This document shows, in pieces, positions 35,156-48,300 of a stretch of DNA of 64,000 nucleotides. The notes beneath the pieces were generated by a model. The model was not told where the DNA came from, searched no databases, and was given only the letters and a program-made list of their open reading frames with translations. A program made the translations under genes and the position numbers. The DNA is from Candidatus Hartigia pinicola (GTDB taxonomy: Bacteria; Pseudomonadota; Gammaproteobacteria; Enterobacterales; Enterobacteriaceae), in the NCBI GenBank assembly GCA_020541205.1, contig CP048208.1:186001-250000 (forward strand). Reading direction: 5' to 3'. Each line of letters starts with the position of its first letter. Positions within the stretch are counted from its first letter, which is position 1.

Positions 35156-35869
35156 CACAATTCTTCTAAAAAATAAATACATTTGTAATGATAAGATAAA
35201 ATCCTTATTTAATAAATAATTTTATTTTTTTAATAAGTACACTTACTGTAATAATAGTATTTATACATTTATAATAATCATGATAATTTTAAAAAAATTA
35301 TTTTATCTTTTTTAAAGTTTTACGTAAAATTAATAGAATTTATAACTAAATAGTTATAAGCGTTCTGCATTTCAGTCATCTCTTTGCAATTAATATATAA
35401 AGAGTGTCAGAGGATTTAAAAAATTTGTCTATTAACTTCATTAGAAGTTGAAGTAGTTTCTTTTTTTTCAGTATAAGATACATTTTAAGATTAGTACACT
35501 TATGTGGTAAACACTTCTCTTTACTGAGAGTCAGTTGCTTAACTAAAAATTAACATTGATATTTAATAATATAATTTTTTTACTATATAAGTGTTTGTGT
35601 TATGCAGTCACAATAAAATGATTTTTATTTCCAATATTTTTGGAAAATCTATTCTTACCTATGTGTTTATGAACATTCTAATAATAGTATTATAAGAAAA
35701 TATTACATGCTAAAGTCACACATCAAGATTACCTAATCTTAAACTAATGTGGGATTTATTTTAATATATTTTTTCTGTATATGTTTGAGAACAAGAAAAG
35801 GCTATATATTAATATCAGTCCAAATATTTTAATAAATTCAAACGTATAGTAAGAAAAGATATGAAGATA
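35156..35869. other. Eroded spacer at a synteny break
   Basis: To the left the order follows the E. coli zntA-tusA block and to the right the prmA-dusB-fis block, which is elsewhere in E. coli, so an ancestral rearrangement joined them in this spacer. The yhhQ gene that normally diverges from tusA could not be read. A short hairpin (AACTTC at 35434-35439 with GAAGTT at 35444-35449) is followed, after seven bases, by a T-rich run and may be a relic terminator. Confidence 0.5.
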
Positions 35870-36760
35870 GTGTTAAATAACGAAAATATATTGAGTGTTT
35901 TATATTTCTGTATATTTGTAAAAATAGTTTTCGATAGAAGATACTAGCGAGAGGCTTCTTAGAAAGAATATAATATATTATTATTTTAAAGCCTGAAAAA
36001 CAGAAATCGCTGAAGTAAATCAAGTTTTCTGGAGTAAATTTTAAAAATACTTATTTAGGTTTTTATTAGCAGTAGCCACAGAACATAAAGAATACTTTTA
36101 TTATTGATATAAAAGATATTAAAATATAAATAGTTCTAGTTAACATTTTATCATATGAGTAAAAAGTTTTTAGCGTATTAAGAGATATATCATTCCATCT
36201 TTTTAAGATTATATTATACTATTGTAGTCAATACTAGTAATGTTGCGGACAAAAGATGTCTTACTAAGACATACAGTCTGTATAAAAGAATTTTTGTGTA
36301 AAAGTATATTGAATTAATTCAGACCATAAGCGAATAACATTCGTGAATAGTCTTGTATTACAGACGCCATACTTAATTATTAAAATAGAAAAATACAATG
36401 AACGTTATATATTTAATGTCATACTGAAACATAATTTGTAAAAGTTTATGGAATTATAGTATAATATCGGTCAATATAAAAAATTTAAGACGTTTTTAAA
36501 GACTCTTCTTTTAGAAAAAAAGAATATAATACTTATGAGGTGAAGTGACAATTTAATTCAATCTGTTGTAGATGTTCATCTTTAGAATAACAACTTATTA
36601 AAAGCAGCGTTATTTGTTTTATATTTTAAAATCTTTATGATATGACGTCTTGAGTTCAGTTCTCACTGTGTGAAGATTATCTATGATAGTGACGCGTATA
36701 TTATTAGTTTATGTACTTTTAGAATAAAGATAAAAGTCTTCTTATTCAATAAAAACGTTT
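35870..36760 (+). pseudogene. prmA: prmA fossil (ribosomal protein L11 methyltransferase)
   Basis: At 36641-36697 the plus-strand frame reads YDVLSSVLTV, stop, RLSMIVTR. Laid against the E. coli PrmA segment YLGLSGVLASQAESVCEAY it keeps Tyr, Leu, Ser, Val, Leu and Ser at matching positions. The location, upstream of the dusB fossil and fis, is where prmA lies in enterobacteria. Other parts of the gene are unreadable and the start is estimated from the family length (about 290 residues). PrmA is dispensable in E. coli, so its loss is not surprising. Confidence 0.55.
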
Positions 36761-37397
36761 CTCTATTCTTTGGAGATTAGTTGAGCTACTAAATATAATG
36801 ATAAAAAATAAATGCCAAGAAAGCAAATAGATCAATAGATAACTATAGCCAATATGTTTAAAAAAAATGATTAAGAATCAGCTAAGTTAATCTGATTTTC
36901 TTGATCTTTTTTTTGACTAAGTTATGCTCAAAAGTTTTTTCATTTAATACTGTCATTAATTAAATATTTTTATGGACAAAATGGCTTTAAGTGAATAAAA
37001 AAGAAATTTTTATTGACTTTAGTTGTGAATGTAATACTATTAGTATTTGTTAATTAATAGTTAAATGAATCTTAAAATATTAAGATTGAGTTTAAAGTTA
37101 TAAAGTAGGTCGTAATAATAAAATGTAGAGCTACATAATATTTTAGGTTATTATTTGTTTTTTCTATACAGACAGTCAACCAAAAAGTATTACGCTGACA
37201 CTATAGTGATTTATAGTTTAGAAAAATTTTAATACACTTTCATGAATGATGAAAGTCATTCGTATATTTCGGCTTTTTATTAACACTTTTAGTATTTGAT
37301 TAAAATCGATAAAATATTATTAAATATATTGTTCATTATGTGTTTCATACAGATTTTAGTATTGTATTCAGAAAAATTAAACGCTAGGAGTATTAAT
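36761..37397. other. Spacer upstream of the dusB fossil
   Basis: In E. coli the promoter for dusB-fis lies in the corresponding interval. I could not pick a convincing promoter from the many AT-rich -10-like strings. A small hairpin near 37238-37262 with overlapping GAATGA/TCATTC pairing could be the old prmA terminator. AGGAG and an ATG at 37398 mark the old dusB start. Confidence 0.45.
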
Positions 37398-38453
37398 ATG
37401 CGCACTAATATAAAATTTTTACAGATTATAATAAAAATCAAAAAATAACTTCTTTGAAATGAAGAATAAAAATAAGTTCCTTTTCTAAGAAAAGGTTTTT
37501 TCGCTTTTAACCAGTGAATATATGTCTATATTTCAAAAATAATAATGACAAATTTTATTTATTGAAATCAAGTAGATTAATTGTTATTTGTAATTATTTT
37601 TATATTTAAAACAATGCAGAAAAATTATCAATTTATTAAAATATACTCAACATTTATTTTCTATATCTTAAGATTGTAATATATCAGTTGTGATAATTAC
37701 AGTATAAATGTATTTTTATTATACGAATTTGATAAATTGAAGATTTATATTATTTACTTTAATCAGATAAGAATATATTTTGTTTAAATTACTATTTATA
37801 TAAAGGTTATAAGTGTCGAGTATATCATGAGCATTAATATTAGATATGAAGATCTAAAAATGAAGTCTACACTTATAGTTTAGTGTTCTTGCGTTATTTT
37901 CAAGTGGTGTATTTATCCTTTGTAAAATATAATTAAGACGGTTGATGTGTTAGTATCACGAGCTAATCGCAGAATTTAGTTACTGTAAAACGGAATTCTA
38001 TAGATAATATTACGTTAACTAAAATTTTGCTATTTAAGCATTCAGCCTTTTAAAGTTAAGAATCGGTGTTTTTGATCCCTGTTTACTTTTAGTAGTAAAA
38101 TTAGTATAAACCCGCTAAAATCAGAGTTATCTTAGCTTATATAAAGTTTAATTTTTTACCATAAGAGTGGTTTCTTAAGTAAGATTTTAGATCTTTCGGA
38201 AAACCAACATTATCTGAAAGCAAGCAATGTGTTTCCGCTAATTTCAATAGAAAAATAAAGTGTATTATAATAGCCTACGTACAGGCGCTTAATGACTGTG
38301 ATATTGAATATAAATAAGCATGTATGGGAATAGAATTTTTGTTATTTATAAAAGTTATGTACTTAATGATCAATTCCGGCGCTAATTCAACACGATTTAT
38401 GATATCAGTAAGTAGTTGAAGTGTTGAAAGCATTTTTTAAATATTGGGTGTAA
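37398..38453 (+). pseudogene. dusB: dusB fossil (tRNA-dihydrouridine synthase B)
   Basis: The end is clear: the frame finishing at 38453 reads VEVLKAFFKYWV and stop, position by position against the DusB C-terminus LEALEAYFENFA, and the stop lies 24 bases before fis, close to the short gap remembered for E. coli. About 340 bases upstream, at 38112, the pieces IPV and INPLK match IPVIANGDITDPLK, at the distance expected from the end. At 37398 an ATG with AGGAG before it starts MRTNIKF, similar to the family start MRIGQYQ. Stops and frameshifts in between make it dead. It was the upstream cistron of fis, so fis may now be transcribed behind about 1 kb of dead leader. Confidence 0.85.
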
Positions 38454-38477
38454 ACAAAGATAAGAGCTAACAGAACT

Positions 38478-38774
38478 ATGTTCGAACAACGCGTAAATTC
38501 TGATGTATTAACTATTTCTACTGTAAATTCACAAGACCAAGTCACACAAAAACCGTTGTGTGATTCAGTAAAGAAAGCACTGAAACATTATTTCGCTCAG
38601 TTACATAATCAAAATATTAACAATTTATATGCGTTAGTACTGGCTGAAGTAGAACAACCTTTGTTAAATATGGTTATGCAATATACTCGCGGAAACCAGA
38701 CTCGCGCAGCTCTAATGATGGGTATCAATCGTGGTACTTTGCGTAAGAAACTGAAAAAATATTGCATGAACTAA
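38478..38774 (+). CDS. fis: DNA-binding protein Fis
   Basis: Fis is a small homodimeric nucleoid protein that bends DNA, activates rRNA and other promoters and assists site-specific recombination. It has 98 residues, exactly the E. coli length and nearly identical: [12 protein letters not shown] at the start, the dimer core [18 protein letters not shown] and the helix-turn-helix around residues 74-93 ([18 protein letters not shown]). Differences include Cys28 for Arg and Cys96 for Gly near the end. The ribosome binding site is weak (AAGAG about a dozen bases upstream). It follows the dead dusB by 24 bases, so the ancestral operon position is kept. After the stop, AGGCTGTTTT (38824-38833) looks like the right arm and U-tract of a half-eroded terminator. 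Confidence 0.98.
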   Translation: MFEQRVNSDVLTISTVNSQDQVTQKPLCDSVKKALKHYFAQLHNQNINNLYALVLAEVEQPLLNMVMQYTRGNQTRAALMMGINRGTLRKKLKKYCMN

Positions 38775-40656
38775 ATTTTATCAGATATTGTTATTTATAA
38801 AAGAATTTGCTATTTCACACAGTAGGCTGTTTTGTTGATATCATTATATTAATATGTGATAATACAGATCTATTTAAACAATTGCGCTATCAGCTTCTGA
38901 GATAAATAGCAATATCACTACAGATTTTATAAATAAATATATTTATATTTTTTTTGTGAATTTTATTGAGATATATATTAAGTGCTGATATTTTTATTGC
39001 AATAAGCAAGTTAACAAGGTGCTTAAAAATAAGATAGAGAGTATTGTTAAAACTAAAAACATTTAAATATTAAATTACTTTATATTATAAAGTTAATTTT
39101 TAAATATTTTTTTAGCGTTCTTGATGAAGCATATTGTTGTAAACAATCTAATCTTTTTGAATGCATATATTATTAGTTAGGTATTAGCTTTCTCTCTTTA
39201 ATTTTTGTCACCTATTACATGAAGATTACATTTTTATATTTTTATTATAAGAATCGCTTTAAGTAGAAATAAAAAATATATATTTTATAATCTATTATTT
39301 GGAATTAGCATTAAGTCTATAGCTTCTTTTCTATTTGTTAATCATTTTATAGTTTTCATAAAATAATTTTTATTTATTTTTAATACTGTTTTTTAAAAAG
39401 TAATAGTAAAAAAGTAAAGTATGATATTGACTAGTCAGTTCCTGCAGATAAATTTTAATTGATATAAAAACTTATTATCTTTGGTGTTTAATATTTTTAA
39501 TTAGATTGTGATTTTAATGTTTTTTTGACTGGTCATGAGAGAGAAACTTTAGAATATCTTTATGATTATTTTTACAAGTCATTATTTTATATATTTTTTC
39601 AGACGAAGAAAAATTTATAGTTATTGTATGAGTTAAGACATGTCGCAATTAATGGAACTTTTGTTACTTAGCTAATTGTAATCGTCCTTTTTTGTCACTG
39701 TATCATACGTAAGGTATCTCTAGTGCTATTATATATTCAAAAAAGTATGTACTGATAAGGTATTTTTAGTAATTTTAAGAAAAGGTGTTATATATTCATC
39801 ATCACTATTTAAAACGTAGAAACTAATCAAAAACAAATCTAAGTTTTCTAAAGAGAATATATAAAGTTTAGATGCGTCTAAAATGCTATAAATTACTGTA
39901 GTAATGATACAGTTGAAAGTATTAAAAATCCGCAGGTGACTTATAAAAGTTTAAATACCTTTCAAAAAGGGGTGCATAATTTAATAACAGTTTTCGCGGT
40001 AGATTGTTGAAATATTATCTCAATACAATTGTAGTTATGCCGGCATCTTTAAAGAAAGAGATATGATTTAATAATTCTTAGTCTGTGCAAAAACCACTGG
40101 TTTATATGACAATATATTGGTGAATAATGCTGATATATATAAAACATTTTTGAATAGTGTAATACTCTAAACTAGATATAATTCTTAAGGTGTCTAGACA
40201 TAATACATTTTATATGTGCAATATGATTCTAAAAGCTTTTTCGTTTTAATGAGTATCGTATTGATAGAAAAATAATTAAAATTTAAAATAAGATCAATGA
40301 TATTCAAATGTACGATTTTAGTATATATTACAGTAGCACTGATTACCTAATTGTTGAATAGAGAATATGAAATTTTTATAAGAGTAATTTCTTAATAATC
40401 ACGTTATATCATAAAAAATATTCAATATATTCATTAGGATATATGTTATTTAAATAATTCATATGTTATACCTGTCATAAAATAGGTGATGTGGTTTATT
40501 TTTGCTATATAATTTGTTTATTTAGTTATTTACAGGTTTGTAACAATTATTATATTACTCAGTATTATAAAGGTTACTGATTAAATAGTGATTTCCTAAT
40601 TTTTATAGTAAAAAGATATTTTGTTGTTATACGTTTTGTATTAAGGAATTATAATA
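38775..40656. other. Eroded region between fis and glnS
   Basis: The length would fit one gene of about 1.9 kb. nagE, the usual upstream neighbour of glnS, is a candidate, but I could not read a convincing piece of it. Stops are dense in all frames and no RNA gene was seen. No clear glnS promoter could be chosen. Confidence 0.55.
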
Positions 40657-42315
40657 GTGAATAAAGTAAAAACTCGACAAACAAATTTCATCCGTCAGAT
40701 CATAGATAAAGATCTATCGAGTGGAAAACATACTTCCGTGAAAACACGATTTCCACCTGAACCTAATGGTTACTTACATATTGGTCATGCCAAATCACTT
40801 TGCTTAAATTTTGGTATTGCGCAGGACTATCAGGGACAGTGCAATTTACGGTTTGATGACACTAATCCCATAAAAGAAAATATTGAATATGTAAAATCAA
40901 TTCAATACGATGTGCATTGGTTAAATTTTCAATGGAGCGGTAAGGTTCATTACTCTTCAGATTATTTTGATGTGATTTATCAATACGCTATAGAATTGAT
41001 TAAAAAAGGCTTGGCTTATGTTGATGAACTGAGCGCTGAGAAAATTCGCGAATATCGTGGAACACTAAAAGAACCCGGTAAGAATAGCCCTTATCGTAAT
41101 CGTGATATCGAAGAAAATTTAGTACTTTTTGAAAAAATGCGAGCTGGTGGTTTTAAGGAAGGTAAAGCTTGTTTACGTGCTAAAATTGATATGGCATCAC
41201 CTTTTATTGTAATGCGTGACCCTATTTTTTATCGTATTAAATTTGCAGAGCATCATCAATCTGGAAATAAATGGTGTATTTACCCAATGTATGATTTTAC
41301 ACATTCTATTTCTGATGCGTTAGAAGGTATTACGCATTCATTGTGTACGTTGGAGTTTCAAGATAACCGTCGTTTATATGACTGGGTTCTAGACAATATT
41401 AGCATTGATTGTCATCCTCGTCAGTATGAATTTTCACGTTTAAATCTTGAATATACTATCATGTCTAAGCGTAAGTTAAATCAAATAGTGTTTGAGAAAT
41501 TAGTTGATGGTTGGGACGATCCACGTATGTTAACTATTTCAGGTTTACGTCGTCGTGGTTATACAGCTGCATCTATTCGTGAATTTTGTAAGCGTATTGG
41601 TGTAACTAAGCAAAATAATAATGTTGAAATGGCGTTATTAGAGTCTTGTATTCGTGACGATCTGAATGAGAATGCACCGCGCGCAATGGCGGTAATGAAT
41701 CCAATTCGTTTAGTCATTAACAATATGTCGACAAGTGAAGAAATTTTAGCAATTCCTAATCATCCAAATAAACTGAAGATGGGTGTACGTCAAGTACCAT
41801 TTAGCCGTGAGTTGTATATTGATCGTGCTGATTTTCGTGAAACAGCAAAAGATCAATATAAACGTTTAGTTCTAGGTCAAGAAGTGCGTCTACGTTCTTC
41901 GTACATTATTAAAGCTGAATATCTTGAGAAAGATAAAAAAGGTAATATTACGACTATACATTGCACTTATGATCCATTGACACGTAATAAAGATCCTAGG
42001 GATGGTCGAAAAATAAAAGGAGTTATTCATTGGGTGAGTATCGCACATGCGCTACCAGCAGAATTTCGTCTTTATGATCGATTATTTACTGTGCCAAATC
42101 CTGGAGAAATAGAGAATTTTTTGTCTGTGATTAACCCTGAATCATTGGTTATTTGTCATGGTTTCGTAGAGCCTAGCCTGCGTACAGCAAAAACAGATAC
42201 ACCGTATCAGTTTGAGCGTATAGGTTATTTTTGTCTGGATAAGAGTTTCAACAGTAAAGGTAAATTAGTATTTAATCGCACTGTTGGGTTACGTGATGTA
42301 TGGGCTAAGATTTAA
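40657..42315 (+). CDS. glnS: Glutaminyl-tRNA synthetase
   Basis: GlnRS charges tRNA-Gln with glutamine in the cytoplasm; it is a class I synthetase. The 552 residues compare with about 554 in E. coli. The Rossmann fold carries the HIGH motif at residues 41-44 after [11 protein letters not shown], and the second ATP-binding motif is MSKRK at 269-273, as in the family. The C-terminal anticodon-binding beta-barrels are complete to GLRDVW. The start is GTG at 40657, aligning with the family start and preceded by TAAGGA about ten bases upstream; no better ATG is available. It stands alone in eroded DNA. Codon use is AT-rich like the other intact genes. Confidence 0.98.
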   Translation: MNKVKTRQTNFIRQIIDKDLSSGKHTSVKTRFPPEPNGYLHIGHAKSLCLNFGIAQDYQGQCNLRFDDTNPIKENIEYVKSIQYDVHWLNFQWSGKVHYSSDYFDVIYQYAIELIKKGLAYVDELSAEKIREYRGTLKEPGKNSPYRNRDIEENLVLFEKMRAGGFKEGKACLRAKIDMASPFIVMRDPIFYRIKFAEHHQSGNKWCIYPMYDFTHSISDALEGITHSLCTLEFQDNRRLYDWVLDNISIDCHPRQYEFSRLNLEYTIMSKRKLNQIVFEKLVDGWDDPRMLTISGLRRRGYTAASIREFCKRIGVTKQNNNVEMALLESCIRDDLNENAPRAMAVMNPIRLVINNMSTSEEILAIPNHPNKLKMGVRQVPFSRELYIDRADFRETAKDQYKRLVLGQEVRLRSSYIIKAEYLEKDKKGNITTIHCTYDPLTRNKDPRDGRKIKGVIHWVSIAHALPAEFRLYDRLFTVPNPGEIENFLSVINPESLVICHGFVEPSLRTAKTDTPYQFERIGYFCLDKSFNSKGKLVFNRTVGLRDVWAKI

Positions 42316-45300
42316 AATTAATCATTCTCTATTATTCCTGCGGTAGCATACTTTTGATGACGTTAATTGATCTAAATAATAACCATTGTAGATTATTTAA
42401 ACTTGATGAATTAACGGTTAGCTTGCAATTCGGATTATTTTATAAATAATTTCAGTAATTATGTTTTATAAAATCTTGAATTATGAATCTATCTTTTGAT
42501 ATAATTAGTAAGTGTTAATGATTATAGTATCATTAACAGTAGTTATTTTTTTGTTTGGATCACAGGTGATTCAGGTTAAAAATTTATTTTTAGTTTTTTC
42601 TGTAGAAGTACAGTATATGTGTATAAGTAAGACTTCTATCTAATATAGTATATTCTAAGTAATTATCATCCAATATGTCAAGTATAATTCTGTAAGCGCT
42701 CAATCATTATCTAATATTTTTGCAATTTATTTAAGTAGATAAATAATTGTAGGAGATCAGTATTATTGCAAAGTAGTATTTATAAAACTGACAAAGAGTA
42801 GATTTTTATTACTACTTATTTCAATAAATTAAAATAAGATTGATTGTTTGATATGTTGCAAAAATAATATTAATTATTAGTGATATTTACTTGGTAGTTA
42901 AATGAATTGTATTAATATTAGTCATTAATTTTACTATTGGTTGAGAAATAATCTATATCTTTTTTTAAAATATCTCTTTATAATAACTAATTTTTAGTAT
43001 TAAGTGCTAATGCATATAATTTATGTAATAATACTTAACATGTATTATTACAAGTATTTTTTGATCTTGCAAATGTAAATTACGCTTTTCAATACTTGTA
43101 ATTTTTCGATATAACTTAGAGTTTTTGTGTATTAAGGTTATTTTATATTAAATTAATATTTTATATCAATATACCTAACACTTAATACTTCATGTATGTG
43201 TCAATAGACATAACTTTAGGTGTTGTTAAGATTTTACTTATCTCTCAATAAAACATTGTGATTATCACTAAAAAAAATAGATACAATCATTTGTGAAACT
43301 CAGTTAATATTCCTCAATGATGATGCAATTAACTTCAAACTCAACGTTGTTTTATATAGGCATGAATAAGACTCTCTGTTTGATATTTTACTCAGTTTAT
43401 TAAGTTAATCATATTATAAAGTTTATTTTTGTCAGTCAGTGCTGTTTATAATAAATAGTATTTTATGTACTCAACTATCATTCTTATTATATCATGTTTA
43501 ATTCTTTAGTTAATTTTATCATCATACTATGATTGAGTTAATATTCTTATGTTTAGTATCTTAATGCAATGTTATAATAGACAATACATATATATTGTTG
43601 ATAAGTACAGTAGAACAGTGTTTTAAGTTGTTCACTACTTACCGTGAAACTTACAAGTTTAAATACTATTAAAAATTTGATATAATTTTTATATGTTGTG
43701 AGAGGTGTGGTAAGTATATTGTATGATTGATTATATTAAATTTTAATGAATAATTTTAACTATCAAAAGTGCTAAACTAGATTGATGTAGATCTTAAATC
43801 GCTATGAAATACTTAAATTTATTGCAATTAAGTTATTTATTGAATATTTGTATTAATTGTAGTGATTATGCTTTTTATTTAATTTTTAAAATATAATCAA
43901 AGTTATATTTTAATTAATTTATAATATCTTCGTTTATAATTTGTAATTTTTTTTAAAAAAGTTGTTATTATTTATCGTTTGAAATAATGTTATGAAGATA
44001 ATATGACAAAAAAGCAAAAATTATGTGCAGTGAGTATAGTTTATTTCAAGAGTCTTGGTGTGTTAGTGCTCGTAGCAAGACTATAATTCATCGGTATCTT
44101 AAAAAAAGAATTTTTATTTTATTGTAAAACTTCTTAAAGAAGATAAATACGACTTTATGTAATAGTACTATTTGATGAATTCAAATTATTAGCGCATAGC
44201 CTCGATGAATATATCAATTTTGTTAAATATAGAAAGAAAATGAATAACTTGGCTATTTATTAACCTAAGACTGTGTTTAAAAAATTTTACGTTGTTATTG
44301 GATGCAAAATACAGAACGTAATCGACAACTGTACAGATAGTGATTTTTGTTTATAATTTTAAGATAGATTGATGGGACGGATTGTTAATCTTTCTAACTA
44401 AGTGCGTGGGTATATGTTAGATCCAAATTCAGTACTATTCATTTATGTTTTTAGTATTATATAAAATATATCATGAATATTTACATTGTATTTGGTATTG
44501 CAATAAATTCTAAAAAAATAAAAATGACGATCTAAATCGAGTTTGATAACGAAATAAGGTTCATTAGGCTTTTATAGATAGAATAGTGAATGCACAAAAG
44601 ATTTATGCATACTCATCTTTGGTGTTATTTTATATTAGTCTCTCAGTGAGAGTGTTATTTTTTAAAATAATTATCAATTATCTTATTATCATATTTTTTG
44701 TTATTCGTATAGTATAAATAAAAATTATTATCGAAAAGATGTTGAATAGGTTTTAATTATTTTTTAACTTTACATTAATATATATACTAAAGATTCAATC
44801 TATTTTGTAACTGGTATTTCTATCATCTAATATACCATTGCCAATTCTATGAAATAGAATTGTATTTTTAGGATGCAGAACTGTTAAATAATTTTTAATA
44901 AAAAATCGTTAAATATAAAAATTTAACGTACCAGCTTTCTATTACTGAATGGTTTAATACGTGGAATAATGAATATGCTCATGTATGTTACTCTAAAATA
45001 TAAATAGACTCCATTAAGTAATAAATTCAGATTTTTATAAAATAATATATTGATAAAATATTTTATTGTTATTCGATTTGAGTGTATTAGTATCAATAAT
45101 GTGAAATTATTGTTTTTTGTAATTTATTTTCACTTATAACGTTAAATATTAGGTATTAATTTGATTATTGATGAGTACATATTACTTATTGAGATAAGTA
45201 ATATTACTTGATGGTATTATTATTGATGATATTTTAATAAATAATTCATCTCTTACGTTTTTTTTGATATTTTTATATGAACACTGATTTTTATCGAGTG

Positions 45301-48300
45301 GTAATAGCTCATTTATAGTGAGTATAAAAAATTTTTATTTAAAATATAGTTAGTTTTTTGTAATTATTAAGTTTAAGAGATATATAATAATTGCGTATTA
45401 TTTTCTTATCTGAAATCTAGTACAATTATCTTCGATTTAAATGATATTTCAATACTTAAAAGAATTTTTACAGTACTCAGGAAATAAAGCTGAGTTGTAC
45501 TAAAAAATATCATATATTAATATATATTTGAGTAGTTATTGTATTTTATGTGTAACAATCTATATTGTAAACATGATAAGTATATATGAAACAGTTAGTT
45601 ATTACGCTAATCTTCCTGTCTATTATGAAGTTAAGATTATATAAAGTGTCTTATTAATTATGAGAAAGTTAGAGGCACTAAACTAATAATTTATGAGGTC
45701 ATGACATTTTAAGTTAATAGATTGCATTTTTCTAGATAACATTTATACTTTTTATAAAATTTTTATATATTTATTTTCTTTGAAAAAAAATTTATCTAGG
45801 AGTTTATTTTAAAGTTTTTATAAGTAATAGAACTAGAGAGTTAGAATATTATTTTGTACAGAAGTATTAATATTACTTATTCCTGATGGATAAAATACTT
45901 TAAATAAAATTTTAAAAATAAATATTCAACGTTGATTTTTAATGTATTTGATATGCAAGATATTTTCTCGTGGCTATTTAGCCAAAAGGCTCAATTAATT
46001 AATTATATTATTTATGGTTGTAGTGAATAAAGATATTAAAAAATTTTATTACTATACTATAAATAACATAAAACTCATAAATCATGAGTTATTGAAAATT
46101 CTATTGTCTATGCTCAATTAAATATTGAAAGATTAAATCTTTTTTAAGATAAAGTATTTTATTTTTTTACTAAGTTTAGTAAAATTTAATAAAAACTGGA
46201 TGTAATATTTATTAATAAAAATTATTAATAATGTAATGGTTTAATTGTAATGCTAGATAAAGTAATTATATCTAGATTTAGAAAAGTCTAGCCAAATTTT
46301 TAGTGAAAACATAATAATATTTAAAATATGTGTAGTTTTTTTTAATTATTACATACTTGTTATTTTTAATACTAAGCATGATGAACAGTATATAATACTT
46401 CGTATAATCATAACTAGATAACTAGTTAATCTTGATTACGCTATTATTATTATAAATTGTCTGTAGGTGCACTGATTTTTTAATTTTTTATAACCAGTTT
46501 ATTAGTAATAAAATGAAGATACTTTTCAATATTTTTCAGTTTGACTTTAATGAAATTTAGAATATTATATAATAATGAAATTAAATAAAATTTCTATAGA
46601 TATTGTGAGTATAGTTTTCAGTATGACTCTACTCACTACTTAAGAATGAATGATCATATAATTAAAATATGTTACTAGTTTATTTAAATAACAATTTATT
46701 AGCATCTCATATAATATTTTCTTCTGTGAGATAAAATTAATTCTTTAAATAAGAAAGTGCTAATATTAGATATTTTTTATTATTTTATTTTTATCTTGAA
46801 ATTAGTGACAATTTCAAAAATTGACTAAAGTATATTATATTTATAGTAGATTTAAATTTTGTATAACTTTTACAGTTTACATCTAATACATATAATATTA
46901 GAATCTGAATAATAAGTTTGGTTAATTCTCTTATCATAATGTTTAGTTTGATAAATTAATAATTGATATACTTTATTATAGAAATGAAAATGACATAATT
47001 TTATGTATATCTCTGAACGTAGAGATGAAAACAAAGAATATAAAAATAAATATAATAATATGCTTTAATGTATTCAGAAACTATTACAATACAAATAAAG
47101 TGTTATTGATATAAAATACACGATTAAAAATAAGCACAGATACTTTGTATTGTAGTCTTCTATATTTTCTTATGTAACTAAGATCAAATACAGTGGTATT
47201 TAAAAAAAAGAGCAATTAAGAAATTAGTAAGTTTTTATAAAATATATAATAAACTAGTAAATTATTGTGAAAAATTATCCTCTCTCAGAGGTTTAGTAGT
47301 TTATAAGAACTAATATGTATGTCATAAATCACAATATTTAAATATAAAATTCATTGAATTATCTAAGAATGTGTTGAGGTTATTTCTTTTAGGACATTTA
47401 AAACTGTATAAATATCTTGAATAAAATTCACTATTAACAGTATGATATAATCATCAATGATAGTTGATGCACAATGCAATGAAAGAAATAAAAATAATTA
47501 TTGTGCTAACAATGAAGAAATATATTACAAATAGTAAAACTATTTAGACTTAAGTAATACTGTCTAGCACTACAACTGAGTAAATGTTATATAGATTAGT
47601 GTGATGTCTATATACTTTAAAATTGTCATTTATACTAATATCAAATATAGTTCTTTTAAGAGCTTATTTAGTGTTTTTGTGTTATAATAAGATAAATAAA
47701 TGATAAATATATAAAGAGAAAGTAGGTATTCAAATATTCTTTTTTGTTTGTCTGTATTTTGATATTATTTACTTAGTATCATATATGATTAATAATTTAA
47801 TATTTAAAGATGACATTAAATAATAGAGCGTATAGAATAGTTATTCATGATCTAGGAAAATGTATTTAATGGAATTTAATACTGTATTTTAAAGAGAGAG
47901 AGAGTTTAGATGATTCGTGGAAATGTTTTTACTAGCATATAAAATAATAATAAAGATCAATTTTGTCTGTTCAGTAGGTTATAAAATGTGGTAAATATTA
48001 AATATTCTAATATTTCGATACCGATTCTCATCATTCTATGTTTGATTTTGTTATACATAGCATAATTTTACTTCTTAGTTATAGCATTATCAAGTATTAT
48101 TAAACGATCATTAGTATAAGAATACTCATTTCAGTTATTGATTAATGAGATAGTGGAAGGTTTTACTTAGTTTTTTTCGATAACATTAGTTGATTTTACT
48201 CGTTTGTAATAGAGATTGTTTTAGCGTATAGAGTGTAGTTGAGATGTTATTGTATAATTGCTGTATTTCGTGTCGGTTTTTTGTTAAATACTATATAACT

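Noticed and set aside
35838-36023. Open frame of 61 codons, minus strand
   Set aside because: Overlaps the estimated prmA fossil on the other strand; low complexity.
44360-44420. GRIVNLSN, like a short-chain dehydrogenase motif
   Set aside because: Eight residues without further support on either side.
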